Shown: piece by piece, positions 53,449-62,281 of the stretch
How the letters are laid out: each line of letters starts with the position of its first letter
Position numbering within the stretch: the first letter of the stretch is position 1
Assembly (NCBI RefSeq): GCF_030818695.1
Contig: NZ_JAUTAR010000001.1
Coordinates: 1,420,501-1,484,500 of the forward strand
Length of the DNA: 64,000 bases
DNA from: Chryseobacterium sp. SORGH_AS_0447
GTDB lineage: Bacteria; Bacteroidota; Bacteroidia; Flavobacteriales; Weeksellaceae
Reading direction: 5' to 3'
Notes under the pieces: model-generated
Told to the model about the DNA's origin: nothing
What the model saw: the letters and a program-made list of their open reading frames with translations, nothing else
Database searches by the model: none
Made by a program: the position numbers and the translations under genes

Positions 53449-53535
53449 TATATTAGGATTTAATAAAATAAAATGTACTGATTATTAGTCTACGCTTGCG
53501 GAAAATAATAATCAATCTGCGAATTGTGTGTTTTT

Positions 53536-54925
53536 ATGTTAGCTTATCTTTTTAAACATCTGCCTAGGATTTTTTTGATAATTGATTACATCACGATCAA
53601 TTGTCTTTTTATTTTTGGTAAATTATATTTTTTTGAGTTTGATTACAAAGATTTTGCTCAGGAATTCAGAACGCAATTAATTCTTATTAATATTTCCTGG
53701 TTTGTTATTACACTGATTACAAAACCATATAAAAGTTTAAAAGTTAAAGAATCATCGCTTCATTTTAATGCTTTAAGTAAAGCTTTTATTCTGTTTATCT
53801 TTGCTTCAGCAATCTTTCCCAGCCTGATTTTTTCTGTTAAGATTAATTATAGAAATGTTATTGTTTATTTTCTATTACTCGGGTTTTTTATAACCTTTAC
53901 AAGATTCCTGCTTTTTTTATATAGAAAAAGAAACAGAGTAAGGCTAGGACGAAAGCTTTATTCATTTCATACCGTTCTTGTCGGAGAAAATAAACTGTCT
54001 ACTTCACTAATATCAAATAATGATTTAAGGAGAGCTATTGGAATAAGGGGAACATATACTCCTCTAAGTAAGGAGACTAAAAATAAATATTTGGGTGGTA
54101 TTGATCAGCTATTTCATGATCTGGAAAATACCAAAATAAACAATATCATATTTTGTGATGATAATATTGAAGTAGATATTTATAAAAAAATAGTAGATAT
54201 TGCAGAACACAAAATGATCAGGATTTATATGGTTCCGGATTTTAAATATGCCAATTTAGGACCTAATTATTTTGATGTCATAAACGAAATCCCTTTTATT
54301 AAACTGATAAGAGAACCTCTTTCAAATCCTAAAAAACAGTTTTTAAAAAGATCATTTGATATAGCCTTCTCCCTATTTGCAATTATATTCTTATTATCCT
54401 GGCTGGTACCATTGGTGGCTTTAATTGTGAAAATTGAAAGCAATGAATCTGTTTTTGTTTATACAAAAGAGATCAGGTCTAAATAATGTACCTTTTAATT
54501 GTCTGAAATTCAGAAGTATGAAAAGCAACAGAAATGCTGATCTTCAAGTTGCAAAAAAAAATGATGCAAGAATAACAAAATTTGGAGCATTCATGCGTAA
54601 AACAAGTATTGATGAATTACCGCAATTTATCAATGTTTTTTTAGGTGATATGTCGGTTGTAGGTCCGAGACCGCACATGCTCTCACAAACCGAAATGTAT
54701 TCCAAAATCACAAAAAAATATATGACTAGGCACATCGTGAAACCAGGCATCACTGGTTGGGCACAGGTTATGGGGTCCAGAGGTGAAATATTTTCATTAA
54801 AGGATATGGAAAAAAGAATAGAAAAGGATATCTGGTATATTCAAAACTGGTCTTTCTTTTTAGATATGAAAATTATTTTTCTGACATTATATAATATTGT
54901 AAAAGGAGACGATCAAGCTTACTAA
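53536..54925 (+). pseudogene. Polyprenyl glycosylphosphotransferase (WcaJ/WbaP long form), frameshifted
   Basis: Frame 1 (53536-54486) encodes several N-terminal TM helices, a Rossmann-like segment and the start of the transferase domain (KRSFDIAFSLFAIIFLLSWL), then runs out of frame at IESNESVFVYTKEIRSK and stops. The second frame, to 54925, carries KRSGLNNVPFNCLKFRSM, the catalytic SIDELPQFINVFLGDMSVVG, then PRPH and the end IVKGDDQAY. Removing the G at 54457 restores a single frame of about 460 residues (ESVFFIQKRSGLNN), the normal length. It is therefore a one-base insertion in an otherwise intact gene: a true knockout, phase-variation product or sequencing error. An ATG at 53536 is preferred to a TTG at 53524. 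Confidence 0.85.
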
Positions 54926-54949
54926 TATTATTTATAATAGCTCTAAATA

Positions 54950-54977
54950 AAGAACCGAATCTTCCGGTTCTTTTTTT
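54950..54977 (+). terminator. Terminator of the polysaccharide locus
   Basis: AAGAACCG (54950-54957) pairs with CGGTTCTT (54965-54972) followed by more T. It closes the last plus-strand transcript of the locus before rimO. Confidence 0.88.
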
Positions 54978-54982
54978 ATGCG

Positions 54983-54990
54983 TAAATTTG
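54983..54990 (+). promoter_or_regulatory. -7 promoter box of rimO
   Basis: TAAATTTG fits TAnnTTTG and lies directly behind the terminator, leaving a leader of about 43 bases to the ATG at 55038. Confidence 0.45.
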
Positions 54991-55037
54991 CACCCACAAA
55001 AATTGCTGATTACTAATTACTTATTATTCAATATAAA

Positions 55038-56339
55038 ATGCGCACAAAATCTGTAGGTAAAAAGAAAATTAATGTAGTAACGCTTGGATGCTCCAAAAAC
55101 GTCTATGATTCCGAAGTGTTAATGAGCCAGCTTAAAGCCAATGGCAAAGAGGTGGTGCATGAAGACAGAGGAGATATTGTGGTGATCAACACCTGCGGAT
55201 TTATCGATAACGCAAAGGAGGAATCCATCAATACGATTCTTGATTATGTGGAGGCTAAAAACAGGGGTGAGGTAGAAAAGGTTTTCGTTACCGGCTGTCT
55301 TTCCGAGAGATACAAGCCGGACCTGATCCGCGAAATCCCGGACGTGGACCAATATTTCGGGACAAGGGATCTTCCGATATTATTGAAGCATTTGGGAGCC
55401 GACTACAAGCATGAGCTGGTAGGAGAGCGTTTAACCACCACCCCGAAACACTACGCTTATCTTAAGATTTCCGAAGGCTGCGATAGGCCTTGTTCGTTTT
55501 GCGCGATTCCGCTGATGAGAGGTGGGCACGTTTCTACGCCAATTGAAAAATTGGTAACCGAAGCGCAGAAATTGGCAAAAAAAGGAACAAAAGAACTGAT
55601 TCTTATTGCACAGGACCTTACCTATTACGGACTTGATATTTATAAAAAACGTGCACTGGGAGATCTGTTAAAAGAATTAGTGAAAGTAGAAGGGATTGAA
55701 TGGATCCGTCTTCATTACGCTTTCCCAAGCGGATTCCCGGAAGATGTTCTGGATATCATCAGAGAAGAACCGAAAGTTTGTAACTATATTGATATTCCGC
55801 TTCAGCACATCAATTCAGAATTGCTGAAATCCATGAAAAGAGGAACCACTCATGAAAAAACGGATACGCTTTTAGCCAAATTCAGGGAGAAAGTTCCGGA
55901 TATGGCCATCAGAACCACACTCATCGTAGGATACCCAGGGGAAACGGAAGAAATCTTTCAGGAACTGAAAGACTGGGTAAGAACGCAGAAATTCGACAGG
56001 CTGGGCTGCTTTACCTATTCCCATGAAGAAAATACAGGCGCCTACGTTTTGGAAGATAATATTCCGCAGGAAATAAAAGAAGCAAGAGTAGAGGAGATCA
56101 TGGAGATCCAGTCTCAGGTTTCCTGGGAAAAGAACCAGGAGAAGATCGGGCACATATACAAATGTATATTCGATAGAAAAGAAGGGAACTATTTTATAGG
56201 AAGAACGGAATACGATTCTCCGGATGTAGACAACACCGTTCTTGTCTCTGCGGAAAATACCTATATCTCTATCGGAGAATTTGCCAACGTAAAAATTACC
56301 TCTGCTGAAGAATTCGATTTATATGGGGAATTGGTATAA
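55038..56339 (+). CDS. rimO: Ribosomal protein S12 methylthiotransferase
   Basis: 433 residues. The N-terminal MTTase domain has three Fe-S cysteines in VTLGCSKNVYDSEVL, INTCGFIDNAKEES and VTGCLSERY. The radical-SAM motif is SEGCDRPCSFCAIPLMRGGH (CxxxCxxC), and a TRAM domain ends the protein. LGCSKN and the IPLMRGGH block distinguish RimO from MiaB. It adds a methylthio group to an aspartate of ribosomal protein S12. Monocistronic with its own promoter and terminator. Confidence 0.95.
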   Translation: MRTKSVGKKKINVVTLGCSKNVYDSEVLMSQLKANGKEVVHEDRGDIVVINTCGFIDNAKEESINTILDYVEAKNRGEVEKVFVTGCLSERYKPDLIREIPDVDQYFGTRDLPILLKHLGADYKHELVGERLTTTPKHYAYLKISEGCDRPCSFCAIPLMRGGHVSTPIEKLVTEAQKLAKKGTKELILIAQDLTYYGLDIYKKRALGDLLKELVKVEGIEWIRLHYAFPSGFPEDVLDIIREEPKVCNYIDIPLQHINSELLKSMKRGTTHEKTDTLLAKFREKVPDMAIRTTLIVGYPGETEEIFQELKDWVRTQKFDRLGCFTYSHEENTGAYVLEDNIPQEIKEARVEEIMEIQSQVSWEKNQEKIGHIYKCIFDRKEGNYFIGRTEYDSPDVDNTVLVSAENTYISIGEFANVKITSAEEFDLYGELV

Positions 56340-56379
56340 AGCCATAACCTCAATAGAAATTGCAGATTAGCAATAATAA

Positions 56380-56408
56380 AAAAACCGGTGAAATTTTCAC
56401 CGGTTTTT
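56380..56408 (+). terminator. Terminator of rimO
   Basis: AAACCGGTGAAA pairs with TTTCACCGGTTT and is followed by T residues. Confidence 0.88.
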
Positions 56409-56594
56409 ATTTTACAGTTCAAAGCCTGGATAAAGCCTGTGGATATGGGTCTCTCCGGCGTTTTTGAAAAAGCTACCAAAGGATTTTAAGCTTTGTGAAA
56501 ATATTTAACATATTGATTATCAAACCTAAGTAAGTGTTAAATTTATGTTAATTTCAATAGTTTAGTTAAATTTATTAACGTTTTGGTTGTTTTT

Positions 56595-56690
56595 TTAACA
56601 TATTTTAACAATAGGTCCTAAAGTAGCTGATATGAGAAGGTTACAGAGTAAATTAAGATATTTTTTGGTTTTTGTTAACATCTGTTAACA
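56595..56690. promoter_or_regulatory. Helically phased TTAACA repeats upstream of the RlpA-like gene
   Basis: TTAACA occurs at 56595 and 56605, and again at 56675 and 56685, each pair exactly 10 bases apart. The second pair forms two perfect palindromes TGTTAACA (56673-56680, 56683-56690). Further TTAA words at 56537, 56548, 56566 and 56575 are also about one helical turn apart. The palindromes lie about 31-48 bases upstream of the -7 box, a position suitable for a regulator. Confidence 0.45.
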
Positions 56691-56720
56691 ATTAAAATAG
56701 GCTCGTTGAAAGAATCCTTA

Positions 56721-56728
56721 TAGATTTG
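56721..56728 (+). promoter_or_regulatory. -7 promoter box of the RlpA-like gene
   Basis: TAGATTTG, the same box as at 14405 and 18002, leaves a leader of about 24 bases to the ATG at 56757. Confidence 0.5.
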
Positions 56729-56756
56729 CCCCTGTCAAAACCAATAAAAGTTCAAC

Positions 56757-57128
56757 ATGATGAAAAGATTCATTCTCGTAATCATAATGATGATTTCAAC
56801 CCTTGGTATTTATTCGTTCAAAATGAATGCCATAGATGCGAAAAAAACAAGTTATGCATCGTACTACCACGATAAATTTAACGGTAGAAAAACAGCCAGC
56901 GGAGAGATCTTTGATAATGCAAAGTTCACTGCGGCAAACAGAACGCTTCCATTTGGAACAAGTATTAAGGTAACAAACCTTAACAATGGTAAAGAGGTAA
57001 TAGTGAAAGTAAATGACAGAGGGCCTTACCATTCAACAAGAGCTTTAGATATGTCTAAAGCGGCGTTCGATGAAATCGGGGATACCGGCAACGGTACCAT
57101 TCCGGTGGAATATGAAATTGTCGATTAA
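56757..57128 (+). CDS. RlpA-like double-psi beta-barrel protein
   Basis: 123 residues. A signal peptide (MMKRFILVIIMMISTLGIYS) is followed by one DPBB domain with SYASYYHDKFNGRKTASGE, FTAANRTLPFGTSIKVTN and VKVNDRGPYHSTRALDMSKA, the RlpA signature. There is no C-terminal SPOR domain. RlpA-type proteins are periplasmic or outer-membrane lipoproteins with lytic transglycosylase activity on denuded glycan. Here no lipobox cysteine is seen, so it is probably soluble and periplasmic. The start could also be the next ATG (56760). Confidence 0.88.
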   Translation: MMKRFILVIIMMISTLGIYSFKMNAIDAKKTSYASYYHDKFNGRKTASGEIFDNAKFTAANRTLPFGTSIKVTNLNNGKEVIVKVNDRGPYHSTRALDMSKAAFDEIGDTGNGTIPVEYEIVD

Positions 57129-57145
57129 ATTTTATGATTTAAATT

Positions 57146-57173
57146 AAAAAGCCAACTGAAAAGTTGGCTTTTT
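57146..57173. terminator. Bidirectional terminator between the RlpA-like gene and xth
   Basis: AAAAAGCCAACT pairs with AGTTGGCTTTTT around GAAA. T-runs on both strands serve the convergent genes. Confidence 0.9.
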
Positions 57174-57181
57174 GCATTATT

Positions 57182-57946
57182 TTAAAGGCTCAGTTCCACC
57201 AAAGCTGGGCAATGATCAGAGTGCACCGCTTCTTTAAGAATAACGGCTCTTGTAAGCTTGTCTTTTAGGCTGTAAGACGCAAAATTATAGTCCAGCCTCC
57301 AGCCTTTGTTTTTTCCTCGCGCACCTTGCCTGTAACTCCACCAGGTGTAATGATCAGGTTCATTATTAAAAAACCGGAAACTGTCGATCAGTTCACATTC
57401 ATTGATGAAATCCGTCATCCATTCCCGTTCCATCGGTAAAAATCCGGAAACATTTTTCAGGCGCACCGGATCATGAATGTCAATCGCTTCATGGCAGATG
57501 TTGAAATCTCCCGAAATAATAAGATTGGGAATTTCCTTCTTCAGGTTTTTAATATAATCTAAAAAATCATGGCAGAACTGCATCTTGAATTCCAGCCTCT
57601 CAATATTGGACGCGGAAGGTACATAGACCGAAATGGCAGAAAAGCCGTCAAAGTCTGCACGGATAATTCTTCCCTCGCTGTCATAGCTCTCGATACCGCA
57701 GCCATATTCTACATGGTTAGGTTTGATTTTTGAGGCGATTCCAACGCCGCTGTAGCCTTTTCTTATGGCCGAATGCCAATAACTGTGATAGCCCAGCTTT
57801 TCCAGGCTTTCAATATCGATCTGGTCGTTTCCTGCCTTACTCTCCTGAATGCAGATAATATCGGGATCTGCTGTTTTCAGCCAGCCCAAGAAATCTTTGG
57901 TGAAAGCTGCTCGGATTCCGTTTACGTTGTAAGTGATTAATTTCAT
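57182..57946 (-). CDS. xth: Exodeoxyribonuclease III / AP endonuclease
   Basis: 254 residues of the EEP (exo/endonuclease/phosphatase) fold. The start KLITYNVNGIRAAFTKDFLG and IICIQESKAG give the catalytic Asn and Glu. LIISGDFNICHEAIDIHDP holds the D-x-N pair and HSDHCPALVEL the C-terminal Asp-His. The enzyme cleaves at abasic sites and trims 3' ends in base-excision repair. Convergent with the RlpA-like gene; the PorX terminator separates it from porX. Confidence 0.93.
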   Translation of the reverse strand: MKLITYNVNGIRAAFTKDFLGWLKTADPDIICIQESKAGNDQIDIESLEKLGYHSYWHSAIRKGYSGVGIASKIKPNHVEYGCGIESYDSEGRIIRADFDGFSAISVYVPSASNIERLEFKMQFCHDFLDYIKNLKKEIPNLIISGDFNICHEAIDIHDPVRLKNVSGFLPMEREWMTDFINECELIDSFRFFNNEPDHYTWWSYRQGARGKNKGWRLDYNFASYSLKDKLTRAVILKEAVHSDHCPALVELSL

Positions 57947-57963
57947 GCTCCAAAAATATTAAT

Positions 57964-58008
57964 AAAAAAGAAGCGGAAAAAATCAAAGATTTTTTCCGCT
58001 TCTTTTTT
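57964..58008 (-). terminator. Long-stem terminator of porX
   Basis: A perfect 21-base stem (57964-57984 with 57988-58008) with a three-base loop and A/T runs at both ends, just downstream of porX on the minus strand. Confidence 0.9.
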
Positions 58009-58023
58009 ATTCTAGGTCAGAAA

Positions 58024-59568
58024 TTATTTAGGTTCCAGAACACTGATCGGAATAATACATTCTTCCAGTGAAATCCCACCATGCTGGTAGGTTTCCTTGT
58101 AGTAATTCACAAAGTGATTGTAATTCTTAGGATACGCCAGGAAAATATTGTTCTTTGCAAAAATATATTTCGAACTTAGATTCCCTTTTGGTAAAAACAG
58201 TTTCTCAGGGTTTGTAATTGCCCATACGTCGCTGTCATCGTATGTTAAACTTTTTCCGGTCTTGTAGCGAATGTTGGTTGAGGTTTCCCTGTCCCCGACT
58301 ACCTTGCTTGGTTTTTTCACATATACTGTTCCGTGATCGGTCGTAATAACCAGTTTGAAACCGCTCTCTGCTGCTACTTTAATAATTTTTAACAACGAAG
58401 AATTTTCGAACCAATTCAATGTTAGAGACCTGAATGTTTTATCATCACGGATCAGCTGGTCCACAATATGATTATCTGTTTTTGCGTGGGAAAGAATATC
58501 AATAAAATTATAAACGATCACCAACAGGTCATTGTTTTTATGCTGGTTGAAATCATCGTAGATCTTTCTCTCAAAATCCGCATTCAGAACCTTCAGGTAT
58601 TTCATGGATTTCGAGCCTAAGCCGATTCTCTTCATCTGATCTTCCAGAAAGTCCCTTTCAAACTCGTTTTTATTCCCTTCTTCGTTGTCATTAAACCATT
58701 TGTCCGGGAAACGCTTTTCAATTTCAGAAGGCATTAAACCGGCAAAGAACGAGTTTCTCGCATACTGTGTGGCGGTAGGAAGTATACTATAATAATAATC
58801 TTCAGAAACCTTATTGTAATATTTCGTAAATAAAGGCTCTATTACTTTCCATTGGTCATAACGAAGGTTATCTACCATTAGCAGCAAAACTTTTTCTTTT
58901 TCTACTTCCGGCTTTACCTTTTCTTTGAAAAGCGTATGGCTCATCATCGGCTTATCCGAATCATGCAGCCAGTCTTCGTAATTTTTCTCAATAAATTTTG
59001 CAAACTGGATATTTGCCTCTTCCTTCTGCGATTGCAAAAGGTCTGCAAATTCATTATCTGTCACTTTATCGAACTTAATTTCCCAGTTAAGGATCTTTTT
59101 ATAGTATTCTGCCCATTCCTGATACGTTCTTAGGTAAGAAAGCTCCATAGAAAGATTCCTAAACTCCTGTTGGTACTGAAGAATTGTTTTCTGCTCGACC
59201 AGATTATCTTCCTGAAGATTTTTCTTGAGTGAAAGTAAAATCTGGTTAGGATTCACAGGCTTTAAAATATAATCGGCAATCTGTGAGCCGATCGCTTCTT
59301 CCATAATATGTTCCTCTTCACTTTTCGTTACCATCACGATTTTCAGGGAATTGTCTTTATCCTTAATCATTGGGATGGCTTCCAATCCGGAAATTCCGGG
59401 CATATTTTCATCGATCAGGGTCAATGCAAACTTTTCCGAGTCCATAAGCTCAAGGGCTTCGTTTACATTATTCACGGGGGTTACCTGGTACCCTTTTTTT
59501 TCAAGAAAAACGATGTGAGGTTTAAGTAAATCTATTTCATCATCTATCCATAATATCTTTTCCGACAT
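58024..59568 (-). CDS. porX: PorX, T9SS response regulator with PglZ phosphohydrolase domain
   Basis: 514 residues. The N-terminal receiver has D9/D10, phosphoacceptor D53 (LTLIDENMPGISG), T81 and K103. A helical linker (about 125-200) follows, then the PglZ domain of the alkaline-phosphatase superfamily with LLLMVDNLRYDQWKVIEP, ILPTATQYARNSFFAG, LVITTDHGTVYVKKPS and YQHGGISLEECIIP (Asp, Thr and His metal ligands). PorX works with the histidine kinase PorY and the sigma factor SigP to control type IX secretion, and its PglZ domain is a zinc-dependent phosphodiesterase in characterised examples. It links to the T9SS substrate gene at 14434. No porY is in the window. Confidence 0.94.
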   Translation of the reverse strand: MSEKILWIDDEIDLLKPHIVFLEKKGYQVTPVNNVNEALELMDSEKFALTLIDENMPGISGLEAIPMIKDKDNSLKIVMVTKSEEEHIMEEAIGSQIADYILKPVNPNQILLSLKKNLQEDNLVEQKTILQYQQEFRNLSMELSYLRTYQEWAEYYKKILNWEIKFDKVTDNEFADLLQSQKEEANIQFAKFIEKNYEDWLHDSDKPMMSHTLFKEKVKPEVEKEKVLLLMVDNLRYDQWKVIEPLFTKYYNKVSEDYYYSILPTATQYARNSFFAGLMPSEIEKRFPDKWFNDNEEGNKNEFERDFLEDQMKRIGLGSKSMKYLKVLNADFERKIYDDFNQHKNNDLLVIVYNFIDILSHAKTDNHIVDQLIRDDKTFRSLTLNWFENSSLLKIIKVAAESGFKLVITTDHGTVYVKKPSKVVGDRETSTNIRYKTGKSLTYDDSDVWAITNPEKLFLPKGNLSSKYIFAKNNIFLAYPKNYNHFVNYYKETYQHGGISLEECIIPISVLEPK

Positions 59569-59950
59569 AACTAATTTTTTACACGGTTATTGTATCAAAT
59601 TGCTGACCATTTATTGGTAAAATCTGCCAAAATGCGCAGACGTAAAGTTAAATATAAGTTAATGAAATAAACCCAATATTTCTGTTATTTTTAAGCATTT
59701 CTGTAAAAGAAGAATTTTAGTTGGAATAGCAATTCACATTTTAAATAAAAGCAAGAATTCCTTATGGAAATTACCAGCTGTAATGTTATCATTTCGGTTT
59801 ATTATTCTCATATACCAGATAGCAAAACTTTTACCTCCAAGCTGGAAGATTATAGAACGTCTATCCCAAGAAGATCAGGGTGTTTTAATAAAATTTAATT
59901 GAATCTAAAATTAAAAATTCCTAAATTTGTGATAAATACGGACGTTTCCA
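59569..59950. other. 382-base divergent spacer between porX and the HD-domain gene
   Basis: The right end carries the HD-gene promoter (59899-59929). A minus-strand TAACTTTA box near 59643-59654 could serve porX. A 44-codon plus-strand frame (59764-59898) has no recognisable features and is doubtful. Confidence 0.45.
59899..59929 (+). promoter_or_regulatory. Promoter of the HD-domain gene
   Basis: TTG (59899-59901) and TAAATTTG (59922-59929) are separated by 20 bases, a good Bacteroidota promoter. The leader would be about 17 bases. Confidence 0.65.
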
Positions 59951-61177
59951 ATGCAGAATAAGCTAAAAATCATCAATGATCCCGTTCACGGATTCATCAA
60001 AATTCCCCACGAAATTTTATTTGACATCATCGAGCATCCTTACTTCCAAAGGTTGAGAAGAATAGGGCAGACCGGATTGTTGAACCTCATTTTTCCGGGA
60101 GCTACGCATACCAGGTTTCATCATGCCCTGGGTGCCATGCATCTGATGTTTACGGCTTTGGAAACATTGAAACAGAAAGGCATAAGCATATCGCCCGAAG
60201 AAGAAAAAGGCGCAATGCTGGCCATCTTGATGCATGACATCGGCCATGGCCCCTTTTCCCATGCACTCGAATGTATGCTCATGGACGACTGGCATCACGA
60301 AAAACTTTCTCTGCTGCTGATGAACCGCCTGAACGATCAGTTTAACGGCGAGCTTTCCTATGCTATTGAAATGTTTCAGGGGAAATACCACCGGAAATTT
60401 TTCAACCAGCTGATTTCTTCCCAACTGGACGTCGACCGTCTGGATTATCTGAAACGGGATAGTTTTTTCACCGGGGTTTCCGAGGGGAATATCAATACCC
60501 AGCGCATTATTTCGATGATGAATGTCTGTGACGAGGGCGAATTGGTAATTGATGCCAAAGGGATTTATTCTATCGAAAATTTCCTTACAGCCCGGATGTT
60601 CATGTACTGGCAGGTGTATTATCACAAAACGTCTGCGCTGGCAGAATTTATTTTGGTTAAAATCCTGGAAAGAGCAAAATACCTGGTTTCCCAAGGCGTT
60701 GATCTGCCGGCTACGGATAACCTGAAGTATTTCCTGTACCGTGAAAAAAGCGCTGCTACGGATGAAGATGTAGAACGGTTTACCCAGCTGGATGACAACG
60801 ACATTATTCAGGCTATGAAGAACTGGCAGAATGCGGATGATATGATCTTATCCTACTGGTGTACCTGTGTAATCCGGAGAAATCTTCCGAAGACCATTAT
60901 CTCATCCCATGCTTTCGATCCGGAATTTATTGAAGAAAAAATAAAAAATGTAAATGAATTTTTCGGAATTGATAACGGGAACGAATTGGTTCATGAAATC
61001 GAAAGAAAACTCCTTCCTTATGATACCGAAAAACAGCCCATTTACCTGCTTCAGAAAAACGGAGAAAAAATAAGGCTGGACGAATCCGAAGACCAGCTTC
61101 TGTCGGGACTCATGACCCATAAGACCAAACGGTATATCCTCACTTTTCCCAGGGATCTTGAAGGTCTGATTTCTTAA
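59951..61177 (+). CDS. HD-domain phosphohydrolase (SAMHD1/dGTPase-like)
   Basis: 408 residues. The HD metal ligands are in TRFHHALGAMHLMFTAL (His), LAILMHDIGHGPFSHALE (His-Asp) and SQLDVDRLDYLKRDSFFTG (Asp). The last block is characteristic of the SAMHD1/dGTPase branch, which hydrolyses dNTPs. It would balance nucleotide pools or act on another nucleotide; the substrate is unproven. The gene starts MQNKLKIINDPVHGFIKIP, the common N-terminus of this family in flavobacteria. Confidence 0.87.
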   Translation: MQNKLKIINDPVHGFIKIPHEILFDIIEHPYFQRLRRIGQTGLLNLIFPGATHTRFHHALGAMHLMFTALETLKQKGISISPEEEKGAMLAILMHDIGHGPFSHALECMLMDDWHHEKLSLLLMNRLNDQFNGELSYAIEMFQGKYHRKFFNQLISSQLDVDRLDYLKRDSFFTGVSEGNINTQRIISMMNVCDEGELVIDAKGIYSIENFLTARMFMYWQVYYHKTSALAEFILVKILERAKYLVSQGVDLPATDNLKYFLYREKSAATDEDVERFTQLDDNDIIQAMKNWQNADDMILSYWCTCVIRRNLPKTIISSHAFDPEFIEEKIKNVNEFFGIDNGNELVHEIERKLLPYDTEKQPIYLLQKNGEKIRLDESEDQLLSGLMTHKTKRYILTFPRDLEGLIS

Positions 61178-61214
61178 AGAATAATAAAATTCAAAATCAG
61201 AAAATTAAAAAATG

Positions 61215-61243
61215 TTTGCGAATTACAGAATTTCTTATCTTTG
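61215..61243 (+). promoter_or_regulatory. Promoter of lpxD
   Basis: TTTG (61215-61218) and TATCTTTG (61236-61243) are 17 bases apart. Because the box ends only 6 bases before the lpxD ATG, the transcript would have almost no leader. Confidence 0.7.
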
Positions 61244-61249
61244 CAGAAT

Positions 61250-62281
61250 ATGGAATTTACAGCTTCGCAAATTGCAAGTTTTATCGACGGAAAAATAATA
61301 GGTGACGAAAATGCGCTTATTACTGGAGTTTCGCCTATTGAGAGCGGAGAAACCGGACACCTTTCTTTTATAGCACAGGAGCGGTTTTCCCATTATCTGG
61401 AAAATTCAAAATGCTCTGTTATCATCGTTTCGGAGAATCTTTTGTCAAAAGATACCTATGCGCCTACTGTTATTGCTGTAAAGGACGCTTATCTTTCATT
61501 TCAGATTTTAATGAACCTGTATCAGGAAATGCAGGGACGGAAAAGCGGTATCGAAGATGGTGCTTCCATCCATGAAACGGCAGTAATTGGAGAAAACGTT
61601 TATATCGGTACATTTACCTATGTTTCCGAAAAAGCAAAAATTGGTGAAGGAACCCAGATTTATCCGCAGGTATACATCGGAAAAGGGGTGAAGGTCGGTA
61701 AAAACTGTAAAATAGACAGTGGAGCAAGAATCTATGATTACTGCATCATCGGCGACAACTGTGTGGTCCACTCCAACACTGTAATCGGTGGCGACGGATT
61801 CGGATTCCAGCCGACACCGGATGGCTTCAAAAAAATCCCGCAGCTCGGAAATGTCATTATTGAAGATAACGTGGAGATCGGCTCAAACTGCAGCATCGAC
61901 CGGGCGACTATCGGTTCTACCGTGATTGGTAAAGGAACCAAGATCGATAATCTCATCCAGATTGCCCACAACGTAAAGATCGGTAAGAACAACGTTATTG
62001 CCGCGCAGGCGGGGATTGCAGGTTCTACGACCATCGGCGACTGGAACCAGATCGGCGGACAGGTAGGAATCGTAGGCCATATTAAAATAGGAAGTCAGGT
62101 GAAAATCCAGGCCCAGAGCGGGGTAAACACCCATGTAAATGATAAAGATACCATTTACGGATCACCGGCCATCAGCTACAACGATTATCTCAGAAGCTAC
62201 GTCCATTTCAGAAATCTTCCTGAAATCGTAAAAAGAATAAACAATCTTGAGAATAACTCAAAAGATAAAACTAATGAGTGA
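61250..62281 (+). CDS. lpxD: UDP-3-O-(3-hydroxyacyl)glucosamine N-acyltransferase
   Basis: 343 residues from the ATG at 61250; a TTG at 61241 is part of the promoter. The N-terminal uridine-binding domain is followed by a left-handed beta-helix of hexapeptide repeats ([20 protein letters not shown] and onward) and the catalytic His in [20 protein letters not shown]. It adds the second hydroxyacyl chain in lipid A synthesis. Its stop overlaps the lpxC-fabZ start, giving a coupled lpxD-lpxC/fabZ-lpxA operon. Confidence 0.96.
   Translation: MEFTASQIASFIDGKIIGDENALITGVSPIESGETGHLSFIAQERFSHYLENSKCSVIIVSENLLSKDTYAPTVIAVKDAYLSFQILMNLYQEMQGRKSGIEDGASIHETAVIGENVYIGTFTYVSEKAKIGEGTQIYPQVYIGKGVKVGKNCKIDSGARIYDYCIIGDNCVVHSNTVIGGDGFGFQPTPDGFKKIPQLGNVIIEDNVEIGSNCSIDRATIGSTVIGKGTKIDNLIQIAHNVKIGKNNVIAAQAGIAGSTTIGDWNQIGGQVGIVGHIKIGSQVKIQAQSGVNTHVNDKDTIYGSPAISYNDYLRSYVHFRNLPEIVKRINNLENNSKDKTNE

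Larger units (their letters stand above)
56340..56756. other. 417-base spacer between rimO and the RlpA-like gene
   Basis: It contains the rimO terminator (56380-56408), an A+T-rich stretch with many TTAACA-type words (56505-56690) and the -7 box at 56721-56728. I see no convincing coding frame. Confidence 0.55.

Noticed and set aside
53480..53513. GATTATTA..TAATAATC inverted repeat before the frameshifted priming gene
   Set aside because: Eight A/T-rich bases with an 18-base loop in A+T-rich DNA is expected by chance; no T-run or promoter match.
59764..59898. 44-codon plus-strand frame before the HD-domain gene
   Set aside because: No recognisable features, no promoter, and its end runs to the -33 element of the next gene.
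60017..60694. 225-codon minus-strand open frame inside the HD-domain gene
   Set aside because: Antisense to the conserved metal-binding motifs; typical low-stop shadow of a gene with balanced codons.
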